Notes: generated by a model not told the origin, from the letters alone. A stretch of 64,000 nt of DNA from Plantibacter sp050587525 (GCF_050587525.1 NZ_JBOBFT010000007.1:124001-188000); one strand, 5' to 3'. Positions 1-8,156 are shown, counted from the first letter of the stretch. A program made the numbers and translations.

Positions 1-240
1 CTGATTGGAGTCGCCAGAGGACAGAGGACCGTCGACGAGGGATTGGAGGATGAGCGGGATCCCGAGCGCGACGAGGCCGGCACCGAGCGCCGCGACCATG
101 CCCAGGTAGATGCGGGGCATCGCGGGCTTGGCGAACGGGTAGATGCGGGACAGCGCTTTGAGCGTGTTCATGCGCGGCTGTTCAGGAGGTCGTTGTGCGG
201 TGGACTGGTCGGTACGGCGGTCGTCGCCGGTCGATGACAT
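1..240 (-). CDS. ABC transporter ATP-binding/permease protein, N-terminal fragment
   Basis: The gene runs off the left edge, so only the first 80 codons are visible. The start is the ATG at 240, preceded by AAGGA about ten bases upstream. After a polar leader of about 24 residues comes a short motif (NTLKALSRIYPFAKPAMP) and a hydrophobic segment (YLGMVAALGAGLVALGIPLI) followed by LQSLVDGPL. This is the usual beginning of the first transmembrane helix of exporter-type ABC half-transporters, in which the permease is fused to an ATPase. By family such proteins export drugs, lipids or peptides; the substrate cannot be told here and the ATPase domain is outside the window. A long leader lies upstream (241-667). 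An alternative start is the internal ATG at codon 24. Confidence 0.7.
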   Translation of the reverse strand, partial: MSSTGDDRRTDQSTAQRPPEQPRMNTLKALSRIYPFAKPAMPRIYLGMVAALGAGLVALGIPLILQSLVDGPLSSGDSNQ

Positions 241-442
241 TGCGGATGTTCCTTGCAGAGAGGTGCGCTCGGACGTGCATGGGTCCGGCTGGATGGGATG
301 GAGAGCGAGAGCTGGCGGGTGCGGGTGCGATGTCCCGGCCCGGCGACCGTGCGGCGGTGGCGCGGCTTCGTTGGACGGTTGCCGACGGCTGTGGGCGGGC
401 GGATCGGTGATCCGGCGCTCCGATGCGGTCTGGCGGCAGCGG

Positions 443-562
443 CTACAGCGGCCTGGAGGCTACGGCGAGGTGTCGTCCGGCGATGAAGGCGCGGGAGACT
501 GGACCGGCGACGAAGCCACGAGCATACCCAGGGATATCCGCGGTGGGGGTCGTGTTCGACAT
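443..562 (-). CDS. possible 39-residue upstream ORF or leader peptide
   Basis: A 39-codon frame starts with ATG at 562, with a strong ribosome binding site (AGGAGGAA) 5-7 bases upstream, and stops at 443. It begins MSNTTPTADIPGYARGFVAG and ends ASRPL. It is on the same strand as the ABC transporter gene, about 200 bases upstream of that start, and downstream of a good promoter match. No known family is recognised. The excellent ribosome binding site argues that it is translated. Its place in a long transporter leader suggests a regulatory leader peptide, but a truncated gene remnant is equally possible. Confidence 0.4.
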   Translation of the reverse strand: MSNTTPTADIPGYARGFVAGPVSRAFIAGRHLAVASRPL

Positions 563-667
563 GACGTTCCTCCTCATCCTGTTGGGTGGCTCCGCCTCAG
601 ACGTGTACAGGGGCACGGGAGCGGCGAGCAGCACGGGTTCCGACGAGCGAAGCGGGTGCAGCAGACC

Positions 668-697
668 AGACTATGCGGTCGTGCAGACCTCACGCAA
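668..697 (-). promoter_or_regulatory. putative promoter for the leader ORF and ABC transporter
   Basis: Read on the minus strand, a -35 element TTGCGT (692-697) and a -10 element TAGTCT (668-673) are 18 bases apart. The motif CACGCAAC occurs twice on the plus strand, at 691-698 (over the -35) and 713-720, 22 bases or two helical turns apart, which looks like a pair of direct-repeat activator or repressor sites. A small hairpin (CGGATC/GATCCG, 400-414) sits 28 bases after the leader-ORF stop. Nothing else gene-like was seen between 241 and 442. Confidence 0.35.
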
Positions 698-772
698 CCA
701 TGTATGCATTCGCACGCAACAATCTGCTCGCCCAGTAGCAGATCCAACGACTGCTCCCGACGGATTGAGGGG

Positions 773-799
773 TTGGGAATGCGGTTTCCCTGGTATTCT
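773..799 (+). promoter_or_regulatory. putative promoter with inverted repeat upstream of aldehyde dehydrogenase
   Basis: TTGGGA (773-778) and TATTCT (794-799) are separated by 15 bases, a slightly short spacer. The inverted repeat GGGAA/TTCCC (775-779 and 786-790) lies between them, where a repressor could block polymerase. The aldehyde dehydrogenase ATG follows 74 bases later. The match is only moderate. Confidence 0.3.
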
Positions 800-872
800 C
801 GGAGTCGTGCCGCACCGTCGCAGGCATTCATCACCCGACCGGTCGAGGTCGAGAAGGAACAGGTCATCGCCC

Positions 873-2318
873 ATGTCCACGAGCACCGCACAGTACCCCG
901 CGATCGAACTCCTCGTCGACGGACGATGGATCGGCACCGCGGACCGCGAGAGCGCACCCATCGAGAACCCGGCCACGCGGGGCGAGATCGGCGCGGTCCC
1001 CCTCGCCGTCGAGGCCGACATCGATGCGGCACTCGCCGCTGCAGACCGCGCGTTCGAACCATGGCGCGACCTCTCGCCCCACCGTCGTACCGCCATCCTC
1101 ATGCGCGCCGCCGAACTGCTCCGCGAGCGACGCGACGACATCGCAGTCGCCATGACCCTCGAGAACGGGAAGCCGTACGGCGACTCCCTCGGCGAGGTCG
1201 ACTACACCGCCGACATCATCGACTCGCTCGCCACCGAGGGACCCCGTCGCTTCGGCGCCGTGCTCCCGACCGGAGCCGACGAGGGACGCACACTCGTCGT
1301 GCCGGAGCCCGTCGGACCCGTCGCAGCGTTCACGCCCTGGAACTACCCGTTGACGGTTCCGGGACGGAAGATCGCGGCCGCCCTCGCCGCCGGTTGCACG
1401 GTCATCATCAAAGCTGCGGAGGAGACGCCGGCGAGCGCCGTCGCCCTCGCCCACGCCCTCGTCGACGCGGGCCTGCCCGACGGCGTCCTCAACCTGTTGT
1501 TCGGCGACCCGGCCCAGATCTCCGAGCGCCTCATCGCCTCGCGCGTCATCCGCAAGGTCTCGTTCACCGGCTCGATCGGCGTCGGCAAGCACCTCGCGAC
1601 GCTCGCGGGCGCGGCCGCCAAGCCGACGATGCTCGAACTCGGCGGACACGCACCGGTCATCGTCTTCGAGGACGCCGACGTCGACGAGGTCGCACTGCAG
1701 TCCCTCGGCAGCAAGATCCACAACTCGGGCCAGTCCTGCGGCTCCCCCACCCGCTTCTACCTGCACGAGAGCATCCACGACCGCTTCGTGGCGCGCTTCG
1801 CCGAACTGCTCGAGCAGGTGAGGCTCGGCGACGGCTTCGACCCGTCGACCGAGATGGGACCGCTCGCGAACGCTCGACGGTACGCGGCCATGCAGCCGCT
1901 CGTCGACGACGCCGTGGCGCGGGGTGCGGGCCTCGCCGCCGGCGGCACGGGCGATGACACCGCCGGCTACTTCTACCGGCCGACGCTCCTCACGCGTGTT
2001 CCCGACGACGCCCTGACGATGCTCGACGAGCCGTTCGGTCCCATCGCCTCGACGAGCACGTTCACCGACGAGGACGAGGTCCTCGGCCGCGCCAACGCAC
2101 TGCCCTACGGTTTGGCCGCCTATGTCTTCACGGCCGATGCGACCCGCGCACTGCGTGTGCCGCGCCGTCTCGACGTCGGCATGGTGAGCGTCAACCGCTT
2201 CGGAGTCGGCGGTCGCGACACCTTCTTCGGCGGCCGGAAGGAGAGCGGCTACGGTTCCGAGGGCGGTCCTGAGGCCGTCGAGGAGTACCTCGTCAAGAAG
2301 CTCATCGCCCAGGCCTAG
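873..2318 (+). CDS. NAD(P)-dependent aldehyde dehydrogenase, succinate-semialdehyde dehydrogenase type
   Basis: The 481-residue product has the full aldehyde dehydrogenase fold, which oxidises aldehydes to acids with NAD(P)+. Visible landmarks are the oxyanion Asn157 in PWNYPL, the cofactor Lys180, the general base Glu255 in LELGG and the nucleophile Cys289 in GQSCGSP. Length and the early FTPWNYPL region fit the succinate-semialdehyde/GabD-like branch, but the true aldehyde is unknown. I chose ATG 873 because family homology begins there (AQYPAIELLVDGRWI) and GAAGGA lies upstream; the frame is open much further upstream, but that part has no protein character. No GABA transaminase is adjacent. 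The gene stands alone, ending just before a palindromic repeat. Confidence 0.9.
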   Translation: MSTSTAQYPAIELLVDGRWIGTADRESAPIENPATRGEIGAVPLAVEADIDAALAAADRAFEPWRDLSPHRRTAILMRAAELLRERRDDIAVAMTLENGKPYGDSLGEVDYTADIIDSLATEGPRRFGAVLPTGADEGRTLVVPEPVGPVAAFTPWNYPLTVPGRKIAAALAAGCTVIIKAAEETPASAVALAHALVDAGLPDGVLNLLFGDPAQISERLIASRVIRKVSFTGSIGVGKHLATLAGAAAKPTMLELGGHAPVIVFEDADVDEVALQSLGSKIHNSGQSCGSPTRFYLHESIHDRFVARFAELLEQVRLGDGFDPSTEMGPLANARRYAAMQPLVDDAVARGAGLAAGGTGDDTAGYFYRPTLLTRVPDDALTMLDEPFGPIASTSTFTDEDEVLGRANALPYGLAAYVFTADATRALRVPRRLDVGMVSVNRFGVGGRDTFFGGRKESGYGSEGGPEAVEEYLVKKLIAQA

Positions 2319-2361
2319 CCGGAATCGACGCAACGGGCGACCCTCACGGTCGCGCAGGTGT

Positions 2362-2448
2362 GTTCACAACTCAGGAGCGATGCGGCGTGTCGCCGGCGAC
2401 TCGCCGACAGTACGGCGCGACACGCCGAGCACGTCCTGAGTTGTGAAC
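2362..2448. repeat. palindromic intergenic element C (large inverted repeat)
   Basis: Perfect 15-bp outer arms GTTCACAACTCAGGA (2362-2376) and TCCTGAGTTGTGAAC (2434-2448) enclose perfect 11-bp inner arms CGGCGTGTCGC (2383-2393) and GCGACACGCCG (2417-2427). It lies between two convergent genes, so as RNA it could end transcription from either side. The arms resemble those of the elements at 8010 and 14820, which share the CACAA(C/T)TCAGGA core. Confidence 0.8.
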
Positions 2449-2480
2449 GCCCACGCAGGTGCCGGGCTTCAGCGCAGGAA

Positions 2481-2855
2481 TCAGGCGTCGGGCGCCTCGT
2501 CGACGATGCCGACGAAGCGCGAACCGAGGCCGTCGACTTCACGACGACGCAGACCCTCGGCCGGCTCCGGCAGCTCGTCCGCGCCGTGGTGCGTGCACGT
2601 CATGTAGGTGAACTGCGGCCACCACTTCTTCGGTCGGACGGACTCGGAGAAGCCGCAGATCGTGCAGGTGAGCTCGACCCACACCGGCTTCGTCTTCCCG
2701 CTTGCGCGAGCGGCGCGGGACTGCACGAGCCACGGCGGAGGGTCGGACTCGAGTTTCGCGAGCTCCGACTCCTCGATGAACCCGCCGATGCCGTGGCGAC
2801 GCGCCATCTCGACGGGGATGTCGAGACGGAGCGCCGCTGCGCGACGGGTCAGCAT
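2481..2855 (-). CDS. conserved hypothetical protein with Cys/His cluster
   Basis: A 124-residue soluble protein that I do not recognise by name. The N-terminal half (RRAAALRLDIPVEMARRHGI) looks like a short helical, perhaps DNA-binding-like, segment. The middle holds Cys64-x2-Cys67, then Cys87 followed by His89/His90, spaced like a small zinc ribbon. A conserved-looking VRPKKWWPQFTY stretch joins the two halves. It starts 42 bases after the DDAH-fusion gene ends and probably shares its transcript. No signal peptide or membrane segment is seen. The function is unknown; zinc binding is inferred from spacing only. Confidence 0.7.
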   Translation of the reverse strand: MLTRRAAALRLDIPVEMARRHGIGGFIEESELAKLESDPPPWLVQSRAARASGKTKPVWVELTCTICGFSESVRPKKWWPQFTYMTCTHHGADELPEPAEGLRRREVDGLGSRFVGIVDEAPDA

Positions 2856-2897
2856 GCCGGAGTCCCGCCGTGGTGCTTCGATGTACCGGTGCTCACG

Positions 2898-4136
2898 TCA
2901 GCGGACACGCACGGACAGGCAGGTCATGCCGCCCTCGAGCTTCTCGAACTCGCTGATGTCGACGCGCTCGACCGTGTATCCGCGGTCTTCGAGCAGCGCG
3001 GCGGTGAGCGGTGCGGCGGCGGAGACGAGGACGGCCTCGTCTGACAGCGCCACGACTGCGGCGCCTTCCGGCTCCGGCACGGCGAGGAAGCGACCGAAGA
3101 CCGACGGGTCCTCGACGAGGTCGCGGTACCCGACGACGGTGCCGTCCGGCAGTGCCGAGACCGTGGTCTTGAGGTGCAGCGCACGGGTGACCGGAATGGC
3201 GACGACCTGGTAACCGAGCGGAGCGACGATGGCGCGCAGCTGACGGACGCCCTCGGCGTTGGTGCGGCCGCTGCGGCCGACGTACACGGTGGTACCGACG
3301 ACGAGGACGTCGCCGCCGTCGAGCGTCGCGTCGCCCTCGATGCGGTGGACGTTCAGGCCGAGGCCGCGGACCGTCGTCTCGACGGCGACCGTCTCCGGAC
3401 GACGCGACTCGGCGCCGGGGCGGGTGATGACGGCGTCGTCGCCGAAGAGCACGACGGTGTCCTCGACGAAGACGGAGTCGGCGAGCTGCTCGGCCCACGA
3501 GATCTCGCTCGTGTCCCAGCCGTGTGCGTCGAAGACGGCGACGTACGCGTCCCACTGCTTGTCGGCGAGTTCGTTGTCGATCTCGGCGCGCTTCTGGTGG
3601 GTGACGAGGCCTTCGGCGAGGTTGGTGGCAGGCATGCGGACGAGAGCGATGCGGCGCTCTGCCGCATCAGCTGCAGCGGTCACGCCGATGACGCCGCGGT
3701 AGCTCAAGAGGCCGATGGTCGCGGCGGTGCCGGCCGCGAGGACCACGAAGACCAGGTCGATGCCAGCGATGTTCTGCCAGGTGCTGCCGATCGCGTCGCC
3801 CGTGATCGGCTGGCCGGCTGCGGCCGACTTCACGATGCGGCCGATGAGGACACCGAGGATGCCAGATGCGAGGCCCGCGACGAGCGCGAGCGCCCAGTGC
3901 CGGAACGCCCCGACGATGCCGAGGACGATGAGGATCAGCAGCATGAAGATCGCCGGCTGGAAGTAGTAGTCCGTGACCTGGACGAGCAGCGCGACACCAC
4001 CCGCCTGCTGCTGGAGCAGCAGGAACACCTGATACACCATGTTGAACGCGACGACCGAGCCGACGAAGGTGACGGCTGTGGCCGCGAGGGCAGCGGCGAT
4101 GGATGCGATGATTTTACGGCCCCAGGTGACAGTCAT
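2898..4136 (-). CDS. membrane-anchored dimethylarginine dimethylaminohydrolase (DDAH) fusion
   Basis: The 412-residue product has two parts. Residues 1-150 hold about four transmembrane segments (near 10-35, 60-78, 80-100 and 126-146). Residues 162-412 match the DDAH branch of the amidinotransferase/arginine-deiminase superfamily, which hydrolyses methylated arginines to citrulline and an amine. Candidate catalytic residues are Glu267 (before TLDGGDV), His321 in ALHLKTT and Cys406 in LEGGMTCLS. Bacterial DDAH proteins are normally soluble and about 250 residues, so the membrane half is an addition. The start at 4136 follows TAGGGT by six bases, suggesting a leaderless mRNA. Substrate is inferred from family, not shown; a related guanidino compound is possible. 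Confidence 0.8.
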   Translation of the reverse strand: MTVTWGRKIIASIAAALAATAVTFVGSVVAFNMVYQVFLLLQQQAGGVALLVQVTDYYFQPAIFMLLILIVLGIVGAFRHWALALVAGLASGILGVLIGRIVKSAAAGQPITGDAIGSTWQNIAGIDLVFVVLAAGTAATIGLLSYRGVIGVTAAADAAERRIALVRMPATNLAEGLVTHQKRAEIDNELADKQWDAYVAVFDAHGWDTSEISWAEQLADSVFVEDTVVLFGDDAVITRPGAESRRPETVAVETTVRGLGLNVHRIEGDATLDGGDVLVVGTTVYVGRSGRTNAEGVRQLRAIVAPLGYQVVAIPVTRALHLKTTVSALPDGTVVGYRDLVEDPSVFGRFLAVPEPEGAAVVALSDEAVLVSAAAPLTAALLEDRGYTVERVDISEFEKLEGGMTCLSVRVR

Positions 4137-4142
4137 CCTCCG

Positions 4143-4148
4143 ACCCTA
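4143..4148 (-). promoter_or_regulatory. -10 element of a leaderless promoter (DDAH fusion)
   Basis: TAGGGT on the minus strand ends six bases before the ATG at 4136, so transcription would begin at or next to the start codon. GGAGG directly abuts the ATG, too close to act as a normal ribosome binding site. Confidence 0.4.
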
Positions 4149-4258
4149 CCGGCATGGCAACGGCGCCGCAGACACGATGTCCACGGCGCCGGAGCGCTCA
4201 CACGAGCTTGTCAGCTGATCGAAAGGTCATCCGAAGATTCCCGCTCGGCTACCCGACA

Positions 4259-5866
4259 TCAGTGGAAGAAGTGACGCTCTCCCGTGAAGTACATCGTCAC
4301 GCCTGCCGCCGCTGCGGCCGCGATGACCTCTTCGTCACGCACGGAACCGCCCGGCTGGACGACGGCGCGGACGCCGGCGTCGAGCAGGACCTGGAGGCCG
4401 TCGGCGAAGGGGAAGAACGCGTCGGAAGCCGCAACCGATCCTGCAGCGCGGTCGCCCGCGCGCGTCACGGCGAGGTGGCAGGAGTCGACACGGTTGACCT
4501 GTCCCATGCCCACGCCGACGCTCGCGCCGCCCTTCGCGAGCAGGATGCCGTTCGACTTGACCGAGCGGCACGCCTTCCACGCGAAGATGAGATCGAGCAG
4601 GGTGTCCTCGTCGGCCGGCTCTCCGGTGACGAGCGTCCAGCCCTTCGCGGTGTCCTGCGGGACGTCGGCGAACCGGTCGGAGTCCTGCAACAGGAGGCCG
4701 CCGGAGATCTGACGGACCTCACGCACCTCACGGGTGAAGTCCTCCGGCAGCTGCAGGAGGCGCAGGTTCTTCTTGGTCTTCAGGACCTCGAGCGCCGCCT
4801 CTTCGAACGCGGGCGCCACGAGCACCTCGGTGAAGATCTCCTTGACCGTCTCGGCCATGCCGAGGGTCACGGTGCGGTTGGCAGCGATGACGCCGCCGAA
4901 CGCCGAAACGGGGTCGCACTCGTGCGCGCGCCGGTGGGCCGAGGCGATCGCGTCGGGCGCCTTGGGGTTCGCGAAGGCGATGCCGCACGGGTTCGCGTGC
5001 TTGATGATCGCGACCGCGGGGTTCGCGAAGTCGTAGGCCGCGCGGACCGCGGCATCGGCGTCGACGTAGTTGTTGTACGACATCTCCTTGCCGTGCAGCT
5101 GCGTTGCCTGCGCGATGCCTGCGCCGCCCGGACGCACGTAGAGCGCCGCGGCCTGGTGCGAATTCTCGCCGTAGCGGAGCACGCTCTCGAGGTGGCCAGT
5201 GATGCTGAGCGAGGACGGGAACGCGTCGTACCCGTCGACCGTGCTCTCAGCGAACCAGGCGGCGACCGCGGCGTCGTAGGCGGCCGTGTGGTCGAAGGCC
5301 TGCGCGGCGAGCGCGCGGCGGTGAGCGAGGGTCGTTCCACCCGCCTGAACGGCCTCGATGACGTCGCTGTACCGATCCGGGGAGACGACGATCGCGACGT
5401 TCGCGTGGTTCTTCGCGGAAGCGCGCACCATCGCAGGACCGCCGATGTCGATCTGCTCGACGACGTCATCGCCCTGGGCACCGCTCGCGACGGTCTCGAC
5501 GAACGGGTAGAGGTTCACCACGACGAGCTGGAACGGCTCGATGCCGAGGTCGGCGAGCTGCGCTTCGTGCGATTCGAGGCGCAGGTCGGCGAGGAGACCG
5601 GCGTGGACCGAGGGGTGCAGCGTCTTCACACGGCCGTCGAGCGATTCGGGGAAGCCCGTGACGGCGGAGACGTCCGTGACGTCGTGGCCCGCACCACGGA
5701 TGGTCGATGCGGTCGAACCCGTCGACACGATCTCGACTCCGGCAGCGGCGAGGGCGCCCGCGAGCTCGAGGAGGCCGGTCTTGTCGCTCACCGAGATGAG
5801 CGCCCGCTTGACGGGGACGAGGTCGCGTTCGCGATAGAGGCTCTTGTCGTGGCTGGGACCGCTCAT
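4259..5866 (-). CDS. purH: bifunctional AICAR transformylase/IMP cyclohydrolase
   Basis: This cytoplasmic enzyme catalyses the last two steps of IMP synthesis: formylation of AICAR and closure of the purine ring. The 535-residue length is normal. The N-terminal cyclohydrolase (MGS-like) domain covers about residues 18-150, with GRVKTLHPSVHAG at 78-90. The transformylase domain follows, with the catalytic Lys289-His290 in IIKHANPCG. Its start overlaps the purN stop by four bases (ATGA), so the two are translationally coupled in one operon transcribed purN-purH. Confidence 0.97.
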   Translation of the reverse strand: MSGPSHDKSLYRERDLVPVKRALISVSDKTGLLELAGALAAAGVEIVSTGSTASTIRGAGHDVTDVSAVTGFPESLDGRVKTLHPSVHAGLLADLRLESHEAQLADLGIEPFQLVVVNLYPFVETVASGAQGDDVVEQIDIGGPAMVRASAKNHANVAIVVSPDRYSDVIEAVQAGGTTLAHRRALAAQAFDHTAAYDAAVAAWFAESTVDGYDAFPSSLSITGHLESVLRYGENSHQAAALYVRPGGAGIAQATQLHGKEMSYNNYVDADAAVRAAYDFANPAVAIIKHANPCGIAFANPKAPDAIASAHRRAHECDPVSAFGGVIAANRTVTLGMAETVKEIFTEVLVAPAFEEAALEVLKTKKNLRLLQLPEDFTREVREVRQISGGLLLQDSDRFADVPQDTAKGWTLVTGEPADEDTLLDLIFAWKACRSVKSNGILLAKGGASVGVGMGQVNRVDSCHLAVTRAGDRAAGSVAASDAFFPFADGLQVLLDAGVRAVVQPGGSVRDEEVIAAAAAAGVTMYFTGERHFFH

Positions 5867-6534
5867 GACTGTGGTGCTCCTTCTGCTGCCTGGCTGGGGT
5901 CTGGGGTGGGTGCGGCCGGTGCGGCCGAACCCGGGTTGCGCGCAGCGCTCGAGAGCGCTTCGAGGTCGACGGCACCCGTGGCGATGTCTCGAACGGCCTC
6001 GACGAGGAGCCGACGCTCCACGGGCTTGATGCGTTCGTGCAGGGCGTGCTCGGAGTCGTCAGGGAGGATCTGCACGCGCTCCTGCGCGATGATCGGCCCG
6101 GCGTCCACGCCGTTGTCGACCACGATGATGGATGCTCCGGTCCGGTCCACACCGGCCGCGAGCGCGTCGCGGACGCCGTGTGCGCCGGGGAACTCCGGCA
6201 GGTACGCGGGGTGCGTGTTGATGATGCGCGGCGAGAGCGCGTCGACGACCACGGGCGGCAGGAGCCGCATCAGCCCGCTGAGGACCAGCAGGTCCGGCTT
6301 CCAGACCATGATCTGCTCGAGGAGGGCTTCACCCCATTCCGCGCGTGAATCGAAGGAGGAGTACGGGACCGTGAACGAGGGGATGCCGAAGTCTTCGGCG
6401 TGCGCCAGACCATCAGCTTCCCGGTCGGCGCCGATCGCGATGACGCGAGCGGGGAATTCGGGGTCCCGTGATGCCTCGAGGAGGGCGCGGAGATTGGATC
6501 CGCCACCGGAGATGAGCACGACGAGTGACAGCAC
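5863..6534 (-). CDS. purN: phosphoribosylglycinamide formyltransferase
   Basis: The enzyme transfers a formyl group from 10-formyltetrahydrofolate to GAR in purine synthesis. The 223-residue protein shows the N-terminal GGGSN phosphate loop (10-14) and the catalytic Asn106, His108 (in INTHPAYLPEFPGAHG) and Asp144 (in NGVDAGPI). About 25 residues of Ala/Pro-rich tail extend beyond the usual end. The start is GTG at 6534; TAAGAT (6541-6546) ends six bases upstream, so the mRNA is probably leaderless. The order perM-purN-purH is a conserved actinobacterial arrangement. Confidence 0.96.
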   Translation of the reverse strand: MLSLVVLISGGGSNLRALLEASRDPEFPARVIAIGADREADGLAHAEDFGIPSFTVPYSSFDSRAEWGEALLEQIMVWKPDLLVLSGLMRLLPPVVVDALSPRIINTHPAYLPEFPGAHGVRDALAAGVDRTGASIIVVDNGVDAGPIIAQERVQILPDDSEHALHERIKPVERRLLVEAVRDIATGAVDLEALSSAARNPGSAAPAAPTPDPSQAAEGAPQS

Positions 6535-6540
6535 CCCAGC

Positions 6541-6546
6541 ATCTTA
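6541..6546 (-). promoter_or_regulatory. -10 element of a leaderless promoter (purN-purH)
   Basis: TAAGAT on the minus strand lies six bases before the GTG start of purN. With no Shine-Dalgarno sequence present, transcription starting at the G of GTG is the simplest reading. Confidence 0.45.
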
Positions 6547-6579
6547 TCGTCCGTGGCGTGGGCGCTCAGACGGGCGGTG

Positions 6580-7896
6580 TCAGCGGGAGGGGCGGTTCGC
6601 AGTGCTCGGACGCCCCGAACGGCCGGCGAGCGGCGTCCGCTCGTTCGGGCGGCTGTGGAGCTCAGGCAGCTCATCGGTCTCGTCTGCGTGCGTCGGACCG
6701 GCGGCCATCCCGATCACGGCGGCGATCGCGGTCACGATGCCACTCCAGAGGCCGACCGTCCAGCCGTTCGGGCCCACGTCGACGAGCCGCTCCGGACCCG
6801 CCGCGCCGGCCGACATCGCTGCGAGGACACCGAGACCGATCCCGGCGACGAGCCCGATGCCGACGCCGGCGAGCGCGAGGAGGGCGAGAATGTTGTGCCC
6901 GCTCAGGTCCCTGACGAGACGGCGGCGGACGAGCACTGCGGCGATGAAGCCGATCGCGACCGGGACGATCAGGGTCACGAAGCCGAACGCGGAATCGGCC
7001 GTCGGGAGCGCGCCGAGGACGGGGACGCCCGGGACAGGGCCGAGCAGGGTCCCGACGGGCGAGATGCTCGTGCCGGTGCCGAGGGCGAACCCGGGACCGA
7101 CGAGCCACGAGGCCGTCCAGATGACGAGGTTCGGGAGGAAGAGCAGTTCTGCGAGGGTCACGATGGTTCCGCCGAAGGCGCCGAGCTGCGCGCTCTCGTG
7201 GAGGCTGATGATCGTGCCGTAGTGGACCGCGATCATGACCGCGAGGACGATGGCGGCGACGGAGATGATGCCGAACACGACGATGGCGCCGCCTCGGAGT
7301 GCCGTACCGATGACGGCGCGAACGTCGTCCTGGATGCGGTCGGTGAGGGATCGCAGACCGTCGATGACGAGGTCGGGGCCGGTCTGGTTGCGGAACCGGA
7401 CCCAGAGCGCTGCGCCGAGGACGCCGAGGCCGAAGCGGAGCGTCGGGATCAGGGTCCCTTGGACGATCGACGGACGGACGCCCACGTTCACGGCGCTCAG
7501 GGACGCCGCGAAGGCGAGGACGCCGAAGACGACGACCGCGATGACGACGGCGCCCTGCCACCAGGAGCTGCGGGCCGCGCGCATGCCCGTGCGGATGCCG
7601 AAGAGCACGGTCGCGAGGGTGAAGGCGAGGGGCGCGAGCGACACGAGGAACGATGCGGCGGCGCCGGGGAAGCCGATCGCGGTCACGAGAGCCGTGTCGA
7701 GCGTCACCCGCATGCTCGCTCCGTTGCCGAGCAGCCAGACGTCGACCGCCCCGCGCCAGAGCAGGCTCCAGTCGAAGGACATCTCGAACTGGAACGCCCA
7801 GAGGGCTGCGAGGGGGACGAGTGCGAAGCCGATCCCGATGGACACGGCGAGCGCAGCATCGAGTGCTGCGAGGAGGGCGACGGTGAGGCGATTCAT
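6580..7896 (-). CDS. perM: polytopic membrane protein of the PerM/DUF6350 family
   Basis: The 438-residue product has about nine or ten hydrophobic segments spread over residues 5-395 and then a polar, probably disordered tail of about 40 residues (TDELPELHSRPNERTPL onward). Sequence character and position directly upstream of purN match the actinobacterial DUF6350 family, called PerM in mycobacteria, where it has been linked to cell division and persistence. The role here is inferred from that family. The start is ATG 7896 with GGAAG upstream; TAGGGT lies nine bases away. It is transcribed towards purN, with 45 bases between them. Confidence 0.8.
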   Translation of the reverse strand: MNRLTVALLAALDAALAVSIGIGFALVPLAALWAFQFEMSFDWSLLWRGAVDVWLLGNGASMRVTLDTALVTAIGFPGAAASFLVSLAPLAFTLATVLFGIRTGMRAARSSWWQGAVVIAVVVFGVLAFAASLSAVNVGVRPSIVQGTLIPTLRFGLGVLGAALWVRFRNQTGPDLVIDGLRSLTDRIQDDVRAVIGTALRGGAIVVFGIISVAAIVLAVMIAVHYGTIISLHESAQLGAFGGTIVTLAELLFLPNLVIWTASWLVGPGFALGTGTSISPVGTLLGPVPGVPVLGALPTADSAFGFVTLIVPVAIGFIAAVLVRRRLVRDLSGHNILALLALAGVGIGLVAGIGLGVLAAMSAGAAGPERLVDVGPNGWTVGLWSGIVTAIAAVIGMAAGPTHADETDELPELHSRPNERTPLAGRSGRPSTANRPSR

Positions 7897-8009
7897 GCGC
7901 TTCCGACCCTACCCGTTCGCGCTTCGCTCGCTCGCCAGCCACACCCGTGCCCCGCCTTCCACAGGTCTGCGTCCCTCCACCGGTCCCTCCCCTGCCCGCC
8001 CCTGGGTTT

Positions 8010-8099
8010 CACAATTCAGGAACATCACCAGAATTCAGGATGGTTTCAGACGACGCGCCGATCAATCATCCTGAATTCTGCAAGTGATCCTGAATTGTG
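8010..8099. repeat. palindromic intergenic element A (nested inverted repeats)
   Basis: Outer arms CACAATTCAGGA (8010-8021) and TCCTGAATTGTG (8088-8099), and inner arms AGAATTCAGGATG (8030-8042) and CATCCTGAATTCT (8067-8079), are all perfect. Eight unpaired bases on each side separate outer from inner arms, and the 24-base loop contains GACGCGCCGA. It sits downstream of the debranching-enzyme gene and upstream of perM. It is the same family as elements B and C. Confidence 0.85.
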
Positions 8100-8156
8100 C
8101 CGCCCCGTGGCCGTGGGAGGGAGAGAGGGGCGGGGAGAGCCAGGGCAGGCGCAGGA

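Noticed and set aside
2362..2448. A plain intrinsic terminator between convergent genes
   Set aside because: It may well terminate transcription, but the size, nested arms and sequence shared with two other elements show it is a repeat-family member first.
4154..7222. A 1000-codon open frame antisense to purH, purN and perM
   Set aside because: It has the Arg/Asp/Glu-rich composition of a shadow of GC-rich coding DNA, and three recognised genes use the opposite strand.
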